From Kocuria subflava (GTDB lineage Bacteria; Actinomycetota; Actinomycetes; Actinomycetales; Micrococcaceae): a stretch of 64,000 nucleotides of DNA. The DNA is taken from positions 41,474 through 105,473 of the forward strand of contig NZ_JAAVUN010000009.1 of assembly GCF_012163155.1 (NCBI RefSeq). The letters are read 5' to 3'. The notes beneath the pieces are model-generated. The model was not told the origin of the DNA. It was given only the letters and a program-made list of their open reading frames with translations, and ran no database searches. This document shows, piece by piece, positions 62,688-64,000 of the stretch. Both the position numbers and the translations under genes were made by a program. Within the stretch, counting starts at the first letter, position 1; the number at the start of each line of letters is the position of its first letter.

Positions 62688-64000
62688 GGCTCTTCATGAA
62701 CGAGGGTGTAGTCGAGGTCTGAAACCGCCGGCTTCGAGCAGACTCCTGTCGATGTAGTGCCTCAGGTTCCGGAACCCAAGCGCGATCCCGCGCAGATGCT
62801 CGAGTCGGCCATTGATCGCCTCCGTCGGGCCGTTGCTGGTCCCGGGCCGATCGAAAGAGCCGAGGACGTCAGCGGCTCGTTGCTTGAGCGTACGAGCGAG
62901 CTTGCGGACCTCGACCAGCTGCACGGGCACCCCCGCGGAAATCCGGTCGATCGTGTGCTGCAGGAAGAACCTCCCCAGCCCGCGGTCCGTCTCCCGATAC
63001 GCGGTGATCATGTCCTGATACACACCCCAGGTCGCTTCAACCTCGACATGGCGCTGGTCGGCGAACACCTCCTCGAGTCGCGCATGCTGCTTCTCGGTGA
63101 GAAGACCCGCTCCTGTCAGCAGAGTCCGGCGGACCCGGTAGAGCGGATCACCAGTCCTACCCCGACGACCGAACACATCGCGCTGAACACGGCGCCGACA
63201 GTTCTCCAGCGCGTCCCCGGTAAGCCGGATCACATGGAATGGATCCATGATCGGAGCAGCGTCGGGAAGCTCTTCGGCGGCGGCGGTCTTGAACCCAGTG
63301 AATCCGTCCATCGCAACGACCTCGATCCCGTTCTGCCACTGCTGCGGGCGTGCAGCCAGCCACCGCTTGAAGACTGCTTTGGAGCGGCCTTCGACCATGT
63401 CCAGCAGCCGGGCAGGTCCGGCCTTCTCACGCACCGGGGTCAGATCGATGATCACGGTCACGTACTTGTCGCCACGCTTCGTGTGGCGCCACACGTGCTC
63501 GTCGACACCGATCGTGGTGACACCGTCGAAGCGGTGGGGGTCATCGATCAGTTGTCGTGTGCCTTCAGCGAGGATCGCGTCGTTCGCGGCCGACCATGAC
63601 ACGGCCAATCCTGCCGCGACGCGGGAGATGGACAGATGGTCCACCACGAGTCCTTCCAGTCCCCATCGCAGACCGCCGCGGGAGATCTTCGCCCGCGGCG
63701 GCGCCGCTGCGGTCGTGTCCTGGCGCCACACCCGGCCGCATCCTGAGCACTTGTAACGACGCACGCGGATCAGCAGCGTCGTGGGTCGGTGTCCGAAGGG
63801 TTCGTGCGCGAGCCTGCGCACCACCGTGTCCCGTGGCGTCCCCTCACATCCGCAGTGCTGGCACCACTGGTCTGGTTCAACGACTCGGCATTGGAGCATC
63901 GCTCGGTCGGGTTCCAGGTGTTGTCCGACTGGGCCGCCCCCTTCATTCGGTCCGGTCGCTCTGTGAGTCGTCGGTTTCGATTTGATGGGTGCACTGCCGA
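62688..64000 (-). mobile_element. ISL3-family insertion sequence, right part outside the window
   Basis: The left boundary is probably GGCTCTTCA at 62688-62696, a typical ISL3-family terminal sequence, overlapping the end of the transposase gene. The other end and the 8-base target duplication cannot be seen. It holds one transposase gene. Confidence 0.6.
62694..64000 (-). CDS. ISL3-family transposase (5' end probably outside window)
   Basis: DDE transposase. Two zinc-finger-like pairs near the N-terminus (CQHCGC, CSGCGR), then a helix-turn-helix part, and DDE residues in GVDEHVWRH, VAMDGFTGFKT and PTEAINGRLEHLRG. From the ATG at 63899 it has 401 residues, but the frame stays open to the window edge, and VGQHLEPDRA just upstream of that Met resembles the continuing N-terminus of this subfamily, so the true start is likely beyond 64000. 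No frameshift or stop was seen, so it may be active. Confidence 0.88.
   Translation of the reverse strand, partial: GSAPIKSKPTTHRATGPNEGGGPVGQHLEPDRAMLQCRVVEPDQWCQHCGCEGTPRDTVVRRLAHEPFGHRPTTLLIRVRRYKCSGCGRVWRQDTTAAAPPRAKISRGGLRWGLEGLVVDHLSISRVAAGLAVSWSAANDAILAEGTRQLIDDPHRFDGVTTIGVDEHVWRHTKRGDKYVTVIIDLTPVREKAGPARLLDMVEGRSKAVFKRWLAARPQQWQNGIEVVAMDGFTGFKTAAAEELPDAAPIMDPFHVIRLTGDALENCRRRVQRDVFGRRGRTGDPLYRVRRTLLTGAGLLTEKQHARLEEVFADQRHVEVEATWGVYQDMITAYRETDRGLGRFFLQHTIDRISAGVPVQLVEVRKLARTLKQRAADVLGSFDRPGTSNGPTEAINGRLEHLRGIALGFRNLRHYIDRSLLEAGGFRPRLHPRS

Overview
The window is chromosomal DNA of a high-GC Gram-positive bacterium. Gene order (rpoB-rpoC, str, S10, spc and alpha clusters, then truA-rplM-rpsI-glmM), arginine/glycine-rich tails on S3 and S5, a C-terminal extension on L17, and an spc cluster lacking an S14 gene and an alpha cluster lacking rpsD all fit Actinomycetota, most likely order Micrococcales and probably Micrococcaceae. 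The species cannot be fixed from the sequence alone.

Layout. 1-5.8 kb: 3' part of rpoB, then rpoC with a strong terminator. 5.9-18 kb: a catabolic block between rpoC and rpsL, made of a secreted neutral ceramidase, an IclR regulator, pobA, and a nearly gap-free pcaHGBDCFIJ operon ending in a second IclR gene (pcaR). Together these encode every step from 4-hydroxybenzoate through protocatechuate and beta-ketoadipate to succinyl-CoA and acetyl-CoA. 18-23 kb: rpsL-rpsG-fusA-tuf. 23-33 kb: S10 cluster (rpsJ to rpsQ), a terminator-bearing gap, and the spc cluster (rplN to rplO). 33.5-43.8 kb: secY-adk, map, rlmN, infA-rpmJ-rpsM-rpsK-rpoA-rplQ, truA, rplM-rpsI. 44-55.7 kb: glmM, mscL, a VanY-like lipoprotein in a locally AT-rich patch, coaA, a mannitol PTS pair (mtlA-mtlD), glmS, acpS and a fused NAD(P)HX epimerase/dehydratase. 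55.8-62.6 kb: treX-treY-treZ, the route from glycogen or maltodextrin to trehalose. 62.7-64 kb: an ISL3-family insertion sequence running off the right edge.

How it works together. Most of the window is translation and transcription machinery in co-directional operons separated by clear hairpin terminators. glmS and glmM supply amino-sugar precursors for peptidoglycan, mtlA/mtlD feed fructose-6-phosphate to the same node, coaA and acpS make CoA and load it on acyl carrier protein, and treXYZ turns storage glucan into trehalose.

Most notable observations: (1) ribosomal protein S12 has Arg at residue 88, encoded by the only AGG among otherwise CGN arginine codons in rpsL, exactly one transition away from the usual AAG Lys and identical to the classical streptomycin-resistance change K88R; (2) a complete pob/pca pathway lies inside the otherwise conserved rpoC-rpsL junction, with a clear palindromic operator over the pcaH promoter; (3) the str leader contains a terminator-like element with a T-run; (4) a short motif CGARTAGGCCGT recurs in leaders of ribosomal operons, twice as the arms of a large inverted repeat upstream of secY; (5) several genes (glmS, acpS, mscL) look leaderless. 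I found no tRNA, rRNA, CRISPR array or prophage.
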